The notes under the pieces are model-generated. The model was given only the letters and a program-made list of their open reading frames with translations, was not told where the DNA came from and searched no databases. The translations under genes were made by a program, and so were the position numbers. A DNA stretch of 64,000 nt from JAJPHF01 sp035293805 (GTDB lineage: Bacteria > Chloroflexota > UBA6077 > JAJPHF01), in NCBI GenBank assembly GCA_035293805.1, contig DATGMD010000042.1, forward strand, positions 1-64,000, in the 5' to 3' direction. Positions 17,819 through 26,625 of this stretch are shown here, piece by piece (the stretch's first letter is position 1; every line of letters starts with the position of its first letter).

Positions 17819-18889
17819 TCAGCGTATGCGGGGCAGCTTCGGGCTCCCCAGCTCCAGCAGCACTTTGCGGAGCGTGTCCAGCTCGTTCAGCACGCGGCCG
17901 GTGCCGCGCACCACGCAGCCCAGCGGCTCCTCGGCGACGTGGACGGACATCTGCACGCGCCGCGCCAGCAGCTCCGGGAGGCCAGGCAGCAAGGCGCCGC
18001 CCCCGGCCAGTGTGATACCACGCCCCATTAGATCGGCCAAGAGTTCGGGCGGCGTCTCCTCCAGCGTGTCGGCCACGGCATCGCTGATCGCCCGCACCGA
18101 GCCGGCGATCGCCTCGGCGATCTGCGCGTTGGACACCTCCAGCTCGCGCGGGGCGCCGCTCCGCAGGTCGCGGCCGCGCACCAGCGCGCCGCGCCGGTCG
18201 TCGGGCGCCGGCGGCAACGCGCGGCCGATGCCGATCTTGATCGCCTCCGCGGTGCGCTCGCCGATCAACAGGTTGAACTGCTGCCGCATGTAGTTGACGA
18301 TATCCTGGTCCATCTCGTCGCCCGCGATGCGGATCGACCGGCTAGCCACCGTGCCGCCGAGTGAGATCACCGCCACCTCGGTCGTGCCGCCCCCGATATC
18401 CACGATCATGCAGCCCGCCGGCTCGGTGATCGGCAGGCCCGCGCCGATCGCCGCGGCCATCGGCTCCTCGATCAGCCAGGCCTCGCGCGTGCCCGCGTTC
18501 ATCGTCGCGTCGTGGACCGCGCGCTTCTCCACCTCCGTCACGCCAGACGGAATGCCCACCACCACGCGCGCACGCGGCGTGATCGGATAGTCCGCGTGCG
18601 CCTGCTCGATGAAGTGGCGGAGAAGCTGTTCGGTGACGTCGAAGTCGTAGATGACGCCGTCTTTCAGGGGCCGAATGACGAGGATGTCCTTCGGCGCGAT
18701 GCCGTACATCTTCTTGGCCTCGCGCCCGACCGCCAGCACGCGCCGCGACTTGCGGTGAATCGCCACCACCGAGGGCTCGTTCACGACGATGCCCTTGCCC
18801 CGCACCAACACCAGCGTGTTCGCGGTGCCCAGGTCGATGCCCACGTCGCGGGAGAGCAAGCCGAACAGACCGTCGAACGGGTTGAACAT
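17819..18889 (-). CDS. mreB: Actin-like cell-shape protein MreB
   Basis: MreB (356 residues) forms membrane-associated filaments that guide elongasome movement. It has the actin-fold nucleotide motifs: phosphate 1 (DVGIDLGTANTLV), connect 1 (RPLKDGVIYDFDV), phosphate 2 (IVDIGGGTTEVAVISLGG) and the adenosine motif (GITLAGGGALLPGL). The N-terminal MFNPFDGLFGLLSR is amphipathic and fits membrane binding. A short linker with PPAPDDRRGALVRGRDL occurs in domain IIB. It lies between radC and mreC on one strand; the mreB-mreC gap is 142 bases. Confidence 0.96.
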   Translation of the reverse strand: MFNPFDGLFGLLSRDVGIDLGTANTLVLVRGKGIVVNEPSVVAIHRKSRRVLAVGREAKKMYGIAPKDILVIRPLKDGVIYDFDVTEQLLRHFIEQAHADYPITPRARVVVGIPSGVTEVEKRAVHDATMNAGTREAWLIEEPMAAAIGAGLPITEPAGCMIVDIGGGTTEVAVISLGGTVASRSIRIAGDEMDQDIVNYMRQQFNLLIGERTAEAIKIGIGRALPPAPDDRRGALVRGRDLRSGAPRELEVSNAQIAEAIAGSVRAISDAVADTLEETPPELLADLMGRGITLAGGGALLPGLPELLARRVQMSVHVAEEPLGCVVRGTGRVLNELDTLRKVLLELGSPKLPRIR

Positions 18890-18938
18890 CGGCGGATACT
18901 CTCCCTGTCGTGTCGCTCGAAGCGCGGGCGCGGCGGGG

Positions 18939-19697
18939 CTAGCTCACGCGGAAGCCGAGGCCTCGCTCCTTCAGACTAACGTATCGCTGATGCCCGATGA
19001 CCAGGTGATCGAGCACGTCGATGTCGAGCAGCTGGCCCGCCTCGGCGATCTGGCGCGTCACCTGGATGTCCTCATTCGACGGGGTGGGGTCGCCGCTCGG
19101 GTGGTTGTGGACCACGATGACCGCCGCGGCGTTCTGGCGGATCGCCTCGCGGAACAGCTCGGCCACGCGCACCACGGAGGTATTGAGGCTGCCCACGTAG
19201 ACCTCGGGGGCCGACAGCACCTGGTTCTTCGTGTTCAGGAGCACCACGCGCAGGTGCTCCTGCTCCAGGAACATCATCTCCGGCATCAACAGGTTCGCCA
19301 GGTCCGCAGGCGAGCGGACTTGCGGCCGCGCCTCGGGGTGCAGCCCCGCCAGCCGCCGGCCCAGCTCCAGCGCCGCTTGCAGCTCCACCGCCTTCGCCAT
19401 GCCGAGGCCCTTGAAGCCGCGCAGCTCCGTCGCGCCCACGCGCGCCAGCCCGCCCAGGCCGCCGTAGTGGCGCAACAGGTCGCGCGCCAGGTCTAGCACC
19501 GGGCGCCCCTGCATGCCGGTGCGCAGGATGATGGCGATCAGCTCTTCCTCTTTGAGCGCCGCCGCCCCCTGATAGTACAGGCGCTCGCGGGGGCGGTCGT
19601 GCGCCGGCATCTCCTTGATGCTCGGGTGGTACTCCAGCCCGTCGCGGTTAATCGACGCCCTCCCCGGCAATACCTGCGTGGCGCGCCGCACCGCCAT
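18939..19697 (-). CDS. radC: RadC-family JAB/MPN-domain protein
   Basis: This protein has an N-terminal helix-hairpin-helix region (LGGLARVGATELRGFKGLGMAKA) followed by the JAMM metal site HNHPSGDPTPSNED, the RadC signature. The family's role in DNA repair is disputed. It precedes mreB as in Bacillus. The start is uncertain: I use the ATG at 19697, but homologues begin just before YHPSIKEM, and a GGGGAGGG run at that point suggests a shorter form with a non-ATG start. Confidence 0.9.
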   Translation of the reverse strand: MAVRRATQVLPGRASINRDGLEYHPSIKEMPAHDRPRERLYYQGAAALKEEELIAIILRTGMQGRPVLDLARDLLRHYGGLGGLARVGATELRGFKGLGMAKAVELQAALELGRRLAGLHPEARPQVRSPADLANLLMPEMMFLEQEHLRVVLLNTKNQVLSAPEVYVGSLNTSVVRVAELFREAIRQNAAAVIVVHNHPSGDPTPSNEDIQVTRQIAEAGQLLDIDVLDHLVIGHQRYVSLKERGLGFRVS

Positions 19698-19754
19698 GCC
19701 GCGCGCCCCGCGATTATAGGGCACCCGCTGCCGAGCGGCCAGCCGAACGAGCGA

Positions 19755-19908
19755 TCAGCTATCAGCCGTCAGCCATCAGCCGTCAGGTGTCGGCTCCCAG
19801 CCGATTCCTAGCAACGGCCCCGGCCAGGCGCGATACTAAACCAACGCTGACCGCTGACCGCTGAGAGCTGACCGCTGAGAGCTGATAGCTGATGGCTGAT
19901 AGCTTCAC
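19755..19908. repeat. Inverted heptamer element ending at the fmt start codon
   Basis: Six TCAGCNN-type heptamers (19755-19796) face nine GCTGANN-type heptamers (19846-19908) across a 49-base core. The last unit, GCTTCAC, is followed immediately by the fmt ATG, so the array replaces any recognisable ribosome binding site. The core contains GATACT, a possible -10. It lies between the divergent radC and fmt genes. Confidence 0.85.
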
Positions 19909-20856
19909 ATGCGCGTGATCTTCATGGGCACCCCGGAGTTCGCCGTGCCGACACTGGCGGCGCTGCTCGCCGCGGGGCACGACGTGGCGCTCGTGCTGTC
20001 CCAGCCCGACAAGCCGGCCGGCCGCGGCCGTCGGCTCGTGCCGCCGCCGGTCGCGACGCTCGCCCGCGAGCGCGGCCTGCCGCTGCTCCAGCCGCGCGGC
20101 CTCCGCAATCCCGAGATCCAGCAACGCCTCGCTGAGGCCGCGCCCGAGGCGATCGTCGTCGCCGCCTATGCCCGCCTGCTCCCCCCGGCCGTGCTGGCGC
20201 TGCCGCCGCTGGGCTGCCTGAACGTCCACCCGTCGCTCCTGCCGCGCCACCGCGGCCCCGCGCCCATCCAAGGCGCGCTCCTCGCTGGCGACGCCGAGAC
20301 CGGCACCTCCATCATCCTGCTCGAGGAGCGCATGGACGCCGGCCCCATCCTGGCGCAGGAGACGATGCCTATCGCGCCCGAGGACGATGCGACCACGCTT
20401 GAGCCGCGCCTCGCGGCGCAGGGCGCCAGCCTGCTCGTGGCCACCCTCGCGCGCTGGGCGGCCCGCGAGATCGCGCCACGGCCCCAGGACGAGGCCGCGG
20501 CCACCTACACGCGCCTGATAACCAAGGAGGATGGCCGCCTCGACTGGACGCGGCCCGCCGACGCCCTCTGGCGGCAGGTACGCGCCTTCGCTGGCTGGCC
20601 CGGCGCCTACACCACCTGGCGCGGCCAGCCGCTCAAGGTGCTGCGCGCCACCCCGGCGCCGCACCGCCCCGCGGACCTCCCGCCGGGCGCCGTCTACCGC
20701 GTCGCCGAGGGACGGCCGAGCGGGGGCGTGGCGGTCGCGGCGGGCGAGGGCGGCTTGCGCCTGGACAGCATCGCGCTCGCCGGCCGCAAGCCCACCCCCG
20801 GCACCGCCTTCGTCCAAGGCTACCGCGACTTCGTGGGCGCCGTGCTGGGCGACTGA
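19909..20856 (+). CDS. fmt: Methionyl-tRNA formyltransferase
   Basis: Fmt (315 residues) transfers a formyl group from 10-formyl-THF to initiator Met-tRNA. The formyltransferase core shows FMGTPEFAVPTL, the SLLPRHRGPAPIQGAL loop with the catalytic Asn-His pair just before it (LNVHPSLLP), and TGTSIILLEERMDAGPIL. The C-terminal OB-like domain follows from about residue 205 (GRLDWTRPADALWRQVRAF). The ATG at 19909 abuts a heptamer array and has no Shine-Dalgarno sequence, so initiation may be leaderless-like or rely on the repeat. Confidence 0.96.
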   Translation: MRVIFMGTPEFAVPTLAALLAAGHDVALVLSQPDKPAGRGRRLVPPPVATLARERGLPLLQPRGLRNPEIQQRLAEAAPEAIVVAAYARLLPPAVLALPPLGCLNVHPSLLPRHRGPAPIQGALLAGDAETGTSIILLEERMDAGPILAQETMPIAPEDDATTLEPRLAAQGASLLVATLARWAAREIAPRPQDEAAATYTRLITKEDGRLDWTRPADALWRQVRAFAGWPGAYTTWRGQPLKVLRATPAPHRPADLPPGAVYRVAEGRPSGGVAVAAGEGGLRLDSIALAGRKPTPGTAFVQGYRDFVGAVLGD

Positions 20857-20886
20857 GGCGCCCGCGCATTTCTTATGCGCCTGTAA

Positions 20887-20915
20887 TTGAGCGGGCTCCG
20901 GGGGCATGCTACACT
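20887..20915 (+). promoter_or_regulatory. Extended -10 promoter for htpX-rpe
   Basis: TTGAGC (20887-20892) and TACACT (20910-20915) are 17 bases apart, and TG lies one base before the -10 (TGCTACACT). It is about 70 bases upstream of the htpX start and faces it. Confidence 0.7.
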
Positions 20916-20988
20916 CCCCTTGAGAGAGCGGCCGGCCCTTGCAATTGCGCCTTGTCGGCCGCGCTCGATAGCTAAAGGAGCCCCCATC

Positions 20989-21858
20989 ATGGGCAACAAC
21001 ATGCTAAAGACGGTGGTCCTGCTCACCGTGCTCACGGTGCTGCTGGTGCTGATCGGCGGCGCCCTGGGCGGTCGGCAGGGGATGCTGTTCGCGCTAATCC
21101 TCGCCGCGGTGATGAACTTCGGCTCGTACTGGTTCTCGGATAAGATCGTGCTCGCCACGAGCGGCGCGCACGAGGTATCACCTGAGGAGGCGCCCGGCCT
21201 GTACCGCGTGGTCGACCAAGTGGCGCAGATGGCGAACGTGCCGCGCCCCCGCGTCTACGTCATCGACACCGACTCGCCCAACGCCTTCGCCACTGGTCGC
21301 GACCCGAGTCACGCCGCCGTCGCCGTCACCACGGGCATCATGCGCCTCCTGAGCGAGCGCGAGCTGGTCGGCGTGCTGGCGCACGAGCTGGGCCACGTGC
21401 GCAACCGCGACACGCTGACCATGGCCGTCGTCGCCACGATCGCGGGCGCCATCACCATGCTCGCGCACATGGGCCAGTGGGCGCTGCTCTTTGGCGGCTA
21501 CGGCCGCGACCGCGACAACGAGGGCGCCAACCCTCTCGCCGCGCTGCTGATGATCATCCTGGCGCCGATCGCCGCCACGTTGATCCAGCTTGCCATCTCG
21601 CGCGCGCGCGAGTTCGAGGCCGACGCGACGGGCGCGCGCATCAGCCACGACCCGCTGGCGCTCGCCAGCGCGCTGGAGAAGCTCGCGGCCGGCGAGGCCG
21701 CCCGCCCGCTGAACCCGCCGCCAGCGCTGGCGCACCTGTACATCGTCAATCCGTTCGGGGGCGGCGGCTGGCAGGGCTGGTTCATGACCCACCCGCCTAT
21801 TCCCGAGCGCGTGGCGCGGTTGCGGGCGATGGCGATGAGCCCGGGCATGGGCGCGTAG
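20989..21858 (+). CDS. htpX: Membrane metalloprotease HtpX homologue
   Basis: HtpX is an M48 zinc protease of the inner membrane that degrades damaged membrane proteins. The 289-residue product has two N-terminal membrane helices (residues 5-45), the zinc motif HELGH, two further hydrophobic segments (MAVVATIAGAITMLAHM and ALLMIILAPIAATLIQLAI), and EFEADATGA with the third zinc ligand. The ATG at 20989 follows AAAGGAG, which is why I prefer it to the longer open frame from 20887. rpe begins two bases after the stop. Confidence 0.94.
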   Translation: MGNNMLKTVVLLTVLTVLLVLIGGALGGRQGMLFALILAAVMNFGSYWFSDKIVLATSGAHEVSPEEAPGLYRVVDQVAQMANVPRPRVYVIDTDSPNAFATGRDPSHAAVAVTTGIMRLLSERELVGVLAHELGHVRNRDTLTMAVVATIAGAITMLAHMGQWALLFGGYGRDRDNEGANPLAALLMIILAPIAATLIQLAISRAREFEADATGARISHDPLALASALEKLAAGEAARPLNPPPALAHLYIVNPFGGGGWQGWFMTHPPIPERVARLRAMAMSPGMGA

Positions 21859-21859
21859 C

Positions 21860-22588
21860 GTGCTGCGTATCGCGCCGTCGATTCTCAGCGCGGACTTCGG
21901 CTACCTGGCCGACCAGGTGCAGCAGGCCGCGGCCGCCGGCGCCGACTACATCCACGTCGACGTAATGGACGGCCACTTCGTGCCCAACATTACGATGGGC
22001 CCGCTCGTCGTCGAGGCGGTGCGCCGCGCCACGCGCCTGCCCATCGACGTCCACCTCATGATCGACGCGCCCGAGCGCTACCTGGCCGAGTTCGCTTCGG
22101 CCGGCGGCGACATCCTGACGATTCACGCCGAGGCCTGCACCCACGTCCAGGCAGCGCTCGCCCGCGCCCGCGAGCTGGGCGCCCGGGCGGGCCTCGCGCT
22201 CTGTCCAGCCACGCCGCTGGGCATCGTGGAGGAGGTCGTCGACGACCTCGACTTGCTGCTCGTCATGACGGTCAATCCCGGCTTCGGCGGGCAGCAGCTC
22301 ATCCCGGCGACGGTCGGCAAGACGCGGCGCGCGCGCGATCTGCTCGACCGCCTCGGCGCCGCGGCCGAGTTAGAGGTCGACGGCGGCGTGAACCTGGAGA
22401 CGATCGCGTCGGTGGTGGAGGCCGGCGCGGAGGTCCTGGTCGCCGGCTCGGCCGTCTTCAACGCGCACGCCAGCATCGCCGCGAACCTGCGCGCGCTCCG
22501 CGCCGCTGCAGAGCGCGCCGCCGGCGCCGCGCCCGGCCGCGCCCCGCGGCCGTCAGCGCGCCCCGTCGCGGCCCGGCGGGGCGTATGA
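21860..22588 (+). CDS. rpe: Ribulose-phosphate 3-epimerase
   Basis: This enzyme interconverts ribulose 5-phosphate and xylulose 5-phosphate in the pentose phosphate pathway. TIM-barrel signatures are present: IAPSILSADFGYL, the metal-site motif HVDVMDGHFVPNITMGP, VHLMI, MTVNPGFGGQ and EVDGGVN. The start is GTG at 21860, one base after the htpX stop, so the two are coupled. At 242 residues it carries about 25 extra Ala/Arg/Pro-rich C-terminal residues. Confidence 0.95.
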   Translation: MLRIAPSILSADFGYLADQVQQAAAAGADYIHVDVMDGHFVPNITMGPLVVEAVRRATRLPIDVHLMIDAPERYLAEFASAGGDILTIHAEACTHVQAALARARELGARAGLALCPATPLGIVEEVVDDLDLLLVMTVNPGFGGQQLIPATVGKTRRARDLLDRLGAAAELEVDGGVNLETIASVVEAGAEVLVAGSAVFNAHASIAANLRALRAAAERAAGAAPGRAPRPSARPVAARRGV

Positions 22589-22925
22589 TATCGAATCCGG
22601 CGCTGGCGTTCCCTTACTCCCTCTCCCCCTGGGAGAGGGCCGGGGTGAGGGCGCTAGCCTCGTCCCTCCCCCTCTCCCCCTGGGAGAGGGTCGGGGTGAG
22701 GGCGCGTCTCGCTAGGCGAACCCCCGGGCCGGCTCCGCTATGAGCGGGACGCGGGCAGCTTACTCGCCCACCCGACAGCCCGCCGGGAGCGCGCCCGATC
22801 GCGGCGCGGCCGACCCTCTGGGAGCGCGGGCGTCGCGCCCGCCCGGCCGGGGTAGCCGATGCCGACAACAGGGCCCGCCGGGCCGCGCTCCCGGCCAGCT
22901 GGGGAATCTGGGCTGGCGCCGACGC
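22589..22925. repeat. Gene-free gap with two REP-like hairpins
   Basis: The gap between rpe and rpmB holds two near-identical GC-rich imperfect palindromes (22617-22651 and 22665-22702) of the form CTCTCCCCCTGGGAGAGGG followed by GGGGTGAGGG. The rest (22706-22925) is GC-rich with no gene that I can support. The same repeat family recurs in the gaps at 47.3 and 50.5 kb. Confidence 0.7.
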
Positions 22926-23117
22926 CTAGACTGACAGGTGCTTGCGGGCCGTGCGGATACAGCGCGTGCAGGCCTGCACGCGGCGCTGCATCCCGTTGAC
23001 GACGAGGGAGGTCTTCTGAACATTCGGCAGCCAGCGCCGCGGCGTGCGCCGCTTCGAGTGGCTCACGTTGTGGCCGAACGAGACTCCCTTACCGCAGATC
23101 TCACACCGGTGTCGCAC
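22926..23117 (-). CDS. rpmB: 50S ribosomal protein L28
   Basis: L28 (63 residues) has the family sequence CEICGKGVSFGHNVSHSKRRT followed by RRWLPNVQ. Four cysteines (CEIC and CTRC) mark the zinc-binding form. I start it at GTG 23117, which has GGGAGGA six bases upstream and gives the normal N-terminus; a longer open frame adds 21 unrelated residues. It is alone on the minus strand, divergent from recG. Confidence 0.95.
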   Translation of the reverse strand: MRHRCEICGKGVSFGHNVSHSKRRTPRRWLPNVQKTSLVVNGMQRRVQACTRCIRTARKHLSV

Positions 23118-23254
23118 GAGAAATCCTCCCGCCCGGCCGGCTTGCGCGGCTCGGGACCGCGACAGGGCGCACGAGCCCACGGCTCACACGCCCGCTGCAT
23201 GCCAATCATAGCACCTGCCCCCCGGCCGCGGCAAAGCGCGCGCGGGAGCCGCCC

Positions 23255-25864
23255 ATGAGGCGCTCGCCGCCGTCGGCCGCGTCCGCCGATCTCGCGCGCG
23301 ACGAGCTTGTTCGGCTCGGCCGCATCCTGGCGCTTGAAGCGCAGAAGGGGTACGCCGATCGCGCCGTCATCGGCGGTCTCGCCGGCTACCTCGACAAGCT
23401 GGTGGAGCGCCTGGCCGCCGCCGACGCCCCACCCGCCCGCCAGGCGCAGGTCGCCCGGCTGCGCGGGCTCCTGGCTCCGTACGGCAGCCAGGAGCCCGCC
23501 GAGCGCGCCCGCGCCGTCGCGGCCGCCCGGGCGCTCCTCGGCCAGCCCTCTGTGCCCCTCGGCGCACCGGAGGCCGCAAGCCGTTCGGCAACGGCCGGCG
23601 ATCGCGCCGCTGTTCGGCCTGCCGACGCCTCACGCTCCGCCGCCACTCCCGGACGCGCACCCGGCGCGGCGTCCTTCCCGGCGCCTGCCGCAAGTCCACC
23701 ATCTGCCGTCCCGTCGAGCGTGCTCGCCACGGCACCCCGCCCGGCCGCTCCATCGCCCCCGCACCGCCCGCGCCCCATCGACGCGAGCTTCCCCGGCGTG
23801 GACCGCTCCCTCGCCGACGTGCCGGGCGTCGGCCCCAACCGCCTGCGGCTGCTCGGGCGCCTGGGCCTGGAGACGGTGGGCGACCTGCTCTACCACTTCC
23901 CGTCGCGCCACCTGGACTACCCGCCGCCGGCGCGCGCCGTAGACTTGTTCTTCCAGCAGCGTGCCAGCTTCGAGGGCGCCGTGCGGCGCGTCGAGGTCCA
24001 CCGCACCGCTCGCGGCCTCCAGCGCATCACCGCCGTGCTCGCCGACGCCACGGGCGAGGTCGAGGCCGTCTGGTTCCGCGCCGGCTACGGCATGCGTCTG
24101 GCGCCCGGCCAGCGCATCGCCGTGAGCGGCGAACTCGTGCTGAACGGGCGCCGGCCGGTCTTCGAGAACCCCGACTGGGAGCCGGCCGACCACGCGCCGC
24201 TCCACACCCGCTGCCTGGTGCCCGTCTACCCGACTACCAAGGGCCTGCCGCAGAGCTGGCTGCGCGAGCTGGTCACCCGGGCCGTCGACCGCTGGGCCGA
24301 TGCGGAGGCGGAGCCGCTGCCCGACGCTCTGCGCGCCGCCGAGGGCCTGCTGCCCCGCCCGACGGCGCTGCGCGCGATGCACTACCCGCGCGACGCCGCG
24401 GAGGCCGAAGCCGCTCGCGGCCGCTTCGCCTTCGACGAGCTGTTCACTTTGCAGGTCGCCGTCCTGCAGCGCCGCCGCGAGGCCCAGGCCGTCGAGGGCC
24501 GCGCGCTGCCGACGCCCCGCGCGCTGCTCGACGCCTTCGCGCAAGCCCTGCCCTTCGCCCTCACCGCGGCGCAAGAGCGCGTGATCGCCGAAATCTGCGC
24601 CGACCTCGCCCAGTCGCGCCCGATGACGCGCCTGCTCCAGGGCGAGGTCGGCTCGGGCAAGACAGTGGTGGCCGCCGCCGCCATGCTGGTCGCGCTCGCC
24701 GCCGGCGCCCAGGCCGTCCTCATGGCGCCCACCGAGATCCTCGCCGAGCAGCACTTCCGCACCGTGAGCGCCCTCTACGAGCGCGCCGCCCCGGCGCTCA
24801 CGCCCGCGCTCGGGCGCCCGCCTGTGGTCGCGCTGCTCACCGGCCGCCTGCCGGCCCGCACGCGGCGCGCGCTACGCGAACAGGTCGCCGCCGGCGAGGT
24901 CGACGTGCTGGTGGGCACCCAGGCGGTGATCCAGGACGGCGTCGAGTTCCGCGACCTGGCGTTCGCCGTGGCCGACGAGCAGCACCGCTTCGGCGTGCGC
25001 CAGCGGCTCGCCCTGCGCGACAAGGGCCAGCACCCCCACCTGCTCGTCATGACCGCCACCCCCATCCCGCGCACCCTGGCGCTCACGCTCTACGGCGACC
25101 TGGACCTCAGCCGCCTCGACAGCCTGCCGCCTGGCCGCAAGCCCATCCGCACGGTGCTGCTGCGCCCCGCCGAGCGGCGCCACGCCTACGAGCGGCTGCG
25201 CCGCGAGGTGGCCGCCGGCCGCCAGGGCTACGTCATCTGCCCGCTGGTGGAGGACTCGCCCCACCTGGAGGTGCGCGCGGCCACCGAGGAGTACGCGCGC
25301 CTCCAGCAGCACGAGCTAGCCGGGCTGCGACTTGGGCTCGTCCACGGGCGCCTGCGCGCCGAGGAGAAGGAGGCCGCGATGGCCCAGTTCCGCGACGGGG
25401 CCATCGACGTGCTGGTGGCGACCGCCGTCGTCGAGGTCGGCGTGGACGTGCCGAACGCGACGTTGATGCTCATCGAGGGCGCCGAGCGCTTCGGCCTGGC
25501 GCAGCTCCACCAGTTCCGCGGCCGCGTGGGGCGCGGCGAGCACCCCGCCGTCTGCGCGCTGGTGGCCGAGACCGCCTCGCCGGAGGCGCTCGAGCGGCTG
25601 CAAGTCGTGGTCGACTGCGCCGACGGGCTGGCGCTCGCCGAGGCCGACCTGTGCCTGCGCGGCCCCGGCGACTACTACGGCCTGCGCCAGAGCGGCCTGC
25701 CCGACCTGCAGGTGGCCACCCTGGGCGACGTCACGCTCATCGAGCGCGCCCGCCGCGCCGCCGAGCGCGTGCTTGCCGCCGATCCCGATCTCACACGGCC
25801 CGAGCACGCCGCCCTCGCGGCGCTCGTCCGCGCCCGCGCCGCCCGCGTCGGCGAGCCCAACTGA
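23255..25864 (+). CDS. recG: ATP-dependent DNA helicase RecG
   Basis: RecG remodels stalled replication forks and Holliday junctions. The 869-residue protein has an N-terminal extension of about 175 residues (helical, then Ala/Pro-rich), the wedge/OB domain (from DVPGVGPNRLRLLGRLG through the DYPPPARAVDL region), and helicase motifs: GEVGSGKTVV (Walker A), DEQHRFGVRQR (motif II, DEQH), TATPIPRT (III) and QFRGRVGRG (VI). The extension makes it longer than the E. coli protein (about 690). Its TGA abuts the converging toxin gene's stop, the two sharing TGATCA. Confidence 0.95.
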   Translation: MRRSPPSAASADLARDELVRLGRILALEAQKGYADRAVIGGLAGYLDKLVERLAAADAPPARQAQVARLRGLLAPYGSQEPAERARAVAAARALLGQPSVPLGAPEAASRSATAGDRAAVRPADASRSAATPGRAPGAASFPAPAASPPSAVPSSVLATAPRPAAPSPPHRPRPIDASFPGVDRSLADVPGVGPNRLRLLGRLGLETVGDLLYHFPSRHLDYPPPARAVDLFFQQRASFEGAVRRVEVHRTARGLQRITAVLADATGEVEAVWFRAGYGMRLAPGQRIAVSGELVLNGRRPVFENPDWEPADHAPLHTRCLVPVYPTTKGLPQSWLRELVTRAVDRWADAEAEPLPDALRAAEGLLPRPTALRAMHYPRDAAEAEAARGRFAFDELFTLQVAVLQRRREAQAVEGRALPTPRALLDAFAQALPFALTAAQERVIAEICADLAQSRPMTRLLQGEVGSGKTVVAAAAMLVALAAGAQAVLMAPTEILAEQHFRTVSALYERAAPALTPALGRPPVVALLTGRLPARTRRALREQVAAGEVDVLVGTQAVIQDGVEFRDLAFAVADEQHRFGVRQRLALRDKGQHPHLLVMTATPIPRTLALTLYGDLDLSRLDSLPPGRKPIRTVLLRPAERRHAYERLRREVAAGRQGYVICPLVEDSPHLEVRAATEEYARLQQHELAGLRLGLVHGRLRAEEKEAAMAQFRDGAIDVLVATAVVEVGVDVPNATLMLIEGAERFGLAQLHQFRGRVGRGEHPAVCALVAETASPEALERLQVVVDCADGLALAEADLCLRGPGDYYGLRQSGLPDLQVATLGDVTLIERARRAAERVLAADPDLTRPEHAALAALVRARAARVGEPN

Positions 25865-26119
25865 TCAGTACACCTCGTCGTGGGTGCCGACCGTCAACAG
25901 GTACGCCATGTCGCCCTCGATCCGGCACACGACGCGCGGGTTATAGCCGGCGCGGAAGGCCCAGCGTCCCGATAGTTTACCCGTGAGCTTGTGCAGGCGC
26001 AGACCGGCATCCGCCGGGTCAGCCATGAAGCGACGTAGCGTCCGCTCTACGGCGGCCCGTCGTTCGCGGGGCAGCTTGCGCAGGTCACGCTCAAAACCCC
26101 GCGTCGGCGGTACTTGCAC
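25865..26119 (-). CDS. RelE/YafQ-like toxin
   Basis: This 84-residue basic protein fits the RelE/ParE fold: FERDLRKLPRERRAAVERTLRRF, then LHKLTGKLSGRWAFRAGYNPRVV (spanning two strands) and the C-terminal GTHDEVY typical of ribosome-dependent mRNA interferases. The GTG start at 26119 lies inside the antitoxin gene, a 72-base overlap. Its stop touches the recG stop. A role as the toxin of a type II pair is inferred from family and partner. I cannot tell RNase from gyrase poison by sequence alone. Confidence 0.8.
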   Translation of the reverse strand: MQVPPTRGFERDLRKLPRERRAAVERTLRRFMADPADAGLRLHKLTGKLSGRWAFRAGYNPRVVCRIEGDMAYLLTVGTHDEVY

Positions 26120-26403
26120 TCGGGATCGTCGCGGTGAAGATAGGCGATCAGAGCGTCTGCGGAATCGAAACTGGGCAGGTCGCCGGCCGCGATCTCGGCC
26201 TCGGCCTCGAGAACGTCCCGCTCCAGCGCCTCGCGGCGGAGGCGCTTGATCTCGGCGCGCAGGGCGTCGTACTGCTCGACGCCGACGATGTACGCCGCGG
26301 GCCGCGAGTCGATCACCACCAGCGTCGGATCCTCGGCCTGCTGCGCCTCGCGGATCACGCGCGGGCCGTCCTCGCGCACCTCGGCAATGCTCACAACTTT
26401 CAC
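26047..26403 (-). CDS. Phd/YefM-type antitoxin
   Basis: The 118-residue product begins MKVVSIAEVREDGPRVIREA and continues VVIDSRPAAYIVGVEQYDAL, the N-terminal DNA-binding layout of the Phd/YefM family. Its acidic, helical C-terminal half should wrap the toxin. The start is GTG at 26403 with AGGAG five bases upstream. A TATACT hexamer at 26444-26449 could be the -10. Pairs of this type usually repress their own promoter. Its last 24 codons overlap the toxin frame, so the end composition is unusual (CASCPANDGPP). Confidence 0.78.
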   Translation of the reverse strand: MKVVSIAEVREDGPRVIREAQQAEDPTLVVIDSRPAAYIVGVEQYDALRAEIKRLRREALERDVLEAEAEIAAGDLPSFDSADALIAYLHRDDPECKYRRRGVLSVTCASCPANDGPP

Positions 26404-26542
26404 GGTCGCTCCTGCCCAGTGCTCACCCACAAACAGTAAGGCTAGTATACGGCCGCGCCAGCCGCCGCCGTGCGCCAATCCCCCGGAAGCGGGATACTAG
26501 AAGCGAGAAGCGGGCCCGTCACCGCGCCCACGACGCCCGCTG

Positions 26543-26625
26543 GCTGACCGCTGACGGCTGATGGCTGACTGCTGCGGGCTGATGGCTGACTGCTGAGGGC
26601 TGACCACTGATGGCTGACTGCTAAC
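26543..26625 (+). repeat. Twelve-unit heptamer array ending at the rsmD start codon
   Basis: Twelve consecutive 7-base units of form GCTGANN (with two minor variants) run from 26543. The last, GCTAAC, is followed directly by the rsmD ATG. No inverted left arm is present. No Shine-Dalgarno sequence is visible before the ATG. The repeat contains TGA in every reading frame, so it stops any upstream translation. Confidence 0.88.

Noticed and set aside
22740..22934. Short open frames in the rpe-rpmB gap
   Set aside because: They have no ribosome binding site and the composition follows GC bias; one runs into rpmB on the opposite strand.
26543..26625. Heptamer arrays considered as CRISPR or minisatellite coding repeats
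   Set aside because: Units are 7 bases with no unique spacers, no cas genes are present, and TGA occurs in every frame.
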